DNA of 64,000 nt from Fragilaria crotonensis (Eukaryota; Bacillariophyta; Fragilariophyceae; Fragilariales; Fragilariaceae), in the NCBI GenBank assembly GCA_022925895.1, contig JAKSYS010000024.1:124001-188000 (forward strand), in the 5' to 3' direction. Both the position numbers and the translations under genes were made by a program. Shown here piece after piece: positions 63,283-64,000 of the stretch (position 1 is its first letter; each line of letters starts with the position of its first letter). The notes beneath the pieces were generated by a model. That model saw nothing but the letters and a program-made list of their open reading frames with translations. It had not been told where the DNA came from and made no database searches.

Positions 63283-64000
63283 ACAGAATGATACCACAAG
63301 TGAGAACATTGGCAAGACTGGAAAACGAGGTTTTCAACATGTATATAAATCAAGGAAAAAGTCAAGCATCACGACGCAGGAAGCATACAAGAAGGCAATA
63401 GAAAATGGCAAGCCAAAGAGTGTTTATGCAAAGAAGCGCAATTATTTGAAGAAGAAAAGGCTAGATAGTTTGATGCAAGTTTCGTCGTCCCATGAGCATT
63501 CACTGGGCAAAACACTGTTGCAGAACAGTTGTAAACCATTATTCTATAGTGGAGCCGATATGGAAAACTCAACGAGACTTCGCAAATGCATAGGTGATGC
63601 GCACATGCTGTTTGCAATCAATGATCTTAAAGTCATTGACACTATGTCTGGTGCCCGTTTGATTTTACCGAGTGGGGATAACGTATTCACTTTGATCCCA
63701 CGTCCGTATGTTGTTGAAAAACTTACAAGGGTTAACCAAACCATCGAGGCACTTCATGCACTTGAGGATGCAGAATCCAAAGCAGAAGTGCGTGGAATTA
63801 AACGAGTACCTGTTGCGGAAGATAATGGCAAATACACCACTGTTGGGTTAAAGCCAAACCGTGGTTCAACTGGTATTATCGAGTCTTGGCCGAAAACATT
63901 AAGTGACTGGAGCAAGACACAAATCCGTGACTTAATGAAGAGGTGTCATGAAGTTGCAAAGGATTCATTCCAGGGAATGATCTTCGAGGACTCCGTAGTG
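63050..64000 (+). CDS. Partial gene, unrecognised protein, runs off the window
   Basis: The frame is open from the ATG at 63050 to the end of the window (317 codons, 3' end missing). A stop lies upstream in frame, and no earlier ATG exists. The N-terminus contains the duplicated segment TSKQVTVICDSGHSNSSS. A basic region follows (YKSRKKSSITTQEAYKKA, YAKKRNYLKKKRLDS), then a more globular part with GDAHMLFAIND, SGARLILPSGDNVFTLIP and SKTQIRDLMKRCHEVAKD. I recognise no domain. It lies just beyond a 73-bp array and may belong with the neighbouring GNAT/Ulp1/DUF6824 block, possibly as part of a large mobile element, but this is inference. Confidence 0.7.
   Translation, partial: MRTSKQVTVICDSGHSNSSSNLDVTKSMMRSTVVECKCSNEETIMRTSKQVTVICDSGHSNSSSNLDVTKSMMRSTVVQNDTTSENIGKTGKRGFQHVYKSRKKSSITTQEAYKKAIENGKPKSVYAKKRNYLKKKRLDSLMQVSSSHEHSLGKTLLQNSCKPLFYSGADMENSTRLRKCIGDAHMLFAINDLKVIDTMSGARLILPSGDNVFTLIPRPYVVEKLTRVNQTIEALHALEDAESKAEVRGIKRVPVAEDNGKYTTVGLKPNRGSTGIIESWPKTLSDWSKTQIRDLMKRCHEVAKDSFQGMIFEDSVV

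Noticed and set aside
62749-63315. 188-codon minus-strand ORF
   Set aside because: Antisense of the duplicated palindromic region and array; the plus frame is longer, has protein-like composition and stays open to the window end.
1-64000. tRNA or rRNA genes
   Set aside because: No convincing cloverleaf B-box or rRNA segment was found by reading; a covariance-model scan would be decisive.

Overview
This window is nuclear DNA of a eukaryote, most likely a raphid pennate diatom. The evidence is: short GT-AG introns of 43-bp to few-hundred-bp gene structures (introns of about 90 bp), two families of copia retrotransposons of the type seen in diatoms, a DUF6824-like 'DVLCGKG' protein, a membrane-anchored leucine-rich-repeat protein, stramenopile-style cysteine repeats, and a plastid-type leader on a folate enzyme. 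Many intergenic stretches are unusually rich in AGTAC/GTACT words. Species cannot be assigned from the sequence alone.

Layout. 1-9.5 kb: a RING protein (2954-4270), a secreted sugar-dehydrogenase/PKD protein on the minus strand (6907-9477, one intron), and two decayed gene copies: a fragment of that dehydrogenase (1239-1722) and a copy of the LRR gene found intact at 21.3 kb (5730-6345). 9.5-14.5 kb: about 5 kb without a supportable gene. 14.5-21.2 kb: a Harbinger-like non-autonomous DNA element (14520-15886) followed 32 bp later by a 5.26-kb copia element with identical LTRs but several reading-frame breaks (15919-21176). The copia element sits just upstream of the LRR gene (21348-22538). 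23.3-24.9 kb: a four-repeat W-rich protein and a one-repeat EamA/DMT-like transporter. 25.3-28.0 kb: a hAT element with exact 8-bp target duplication and a broken transposase. 28.4-34.4 kb: tryptophanyl-tRNA synthetase with an AlaX-like N-terminus, convergent with fused PabA-PabB aminodeoxychorismate synthase. 34.6-41.0 kb: a second, apparently intact copia element (gag plus pol) that landed about 150 bp upstream of the PabAB start. 42.3-47.2 kb: a paralogue of the EamA-like transporter, a mitochondrial carrier (three exons), and a divergently transcribed ureohydrolase (three exons). 49-55.4 kb: a WRGxW membrane protein and three diverged tandem paralogues of an unrecognised ~170-aa protein. 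57-62.9 kb: two arrays of a 73-bp hairpin-containing repeat flank a minus-strand block that encodes a DUF6824/zinc-finger protein and a broken GNAT-plus-Ulp1-like protein. The window ends inside an unrecognised plus-strand gene.

Best leads: (1) in the 36-kb copia element, gag ends in TGA-CGG followed 6 nt later by a perfect 11-bp stem with a TTCG loop, and pol continues in the same frame, which looks like a programmed stop-codon readthrough signal; (2) the 73-bp array-flanked GNAT/Ulp1/DUF6824 block; (3) the three-gene tandem family at 50-55 kb; (4) the two transposon boundaries defined exactly here (hAT and Harbinger-like). Exon joins, frames and boundaries were worked out by hand from the sequence; family names rest on motif recognition without a database search.
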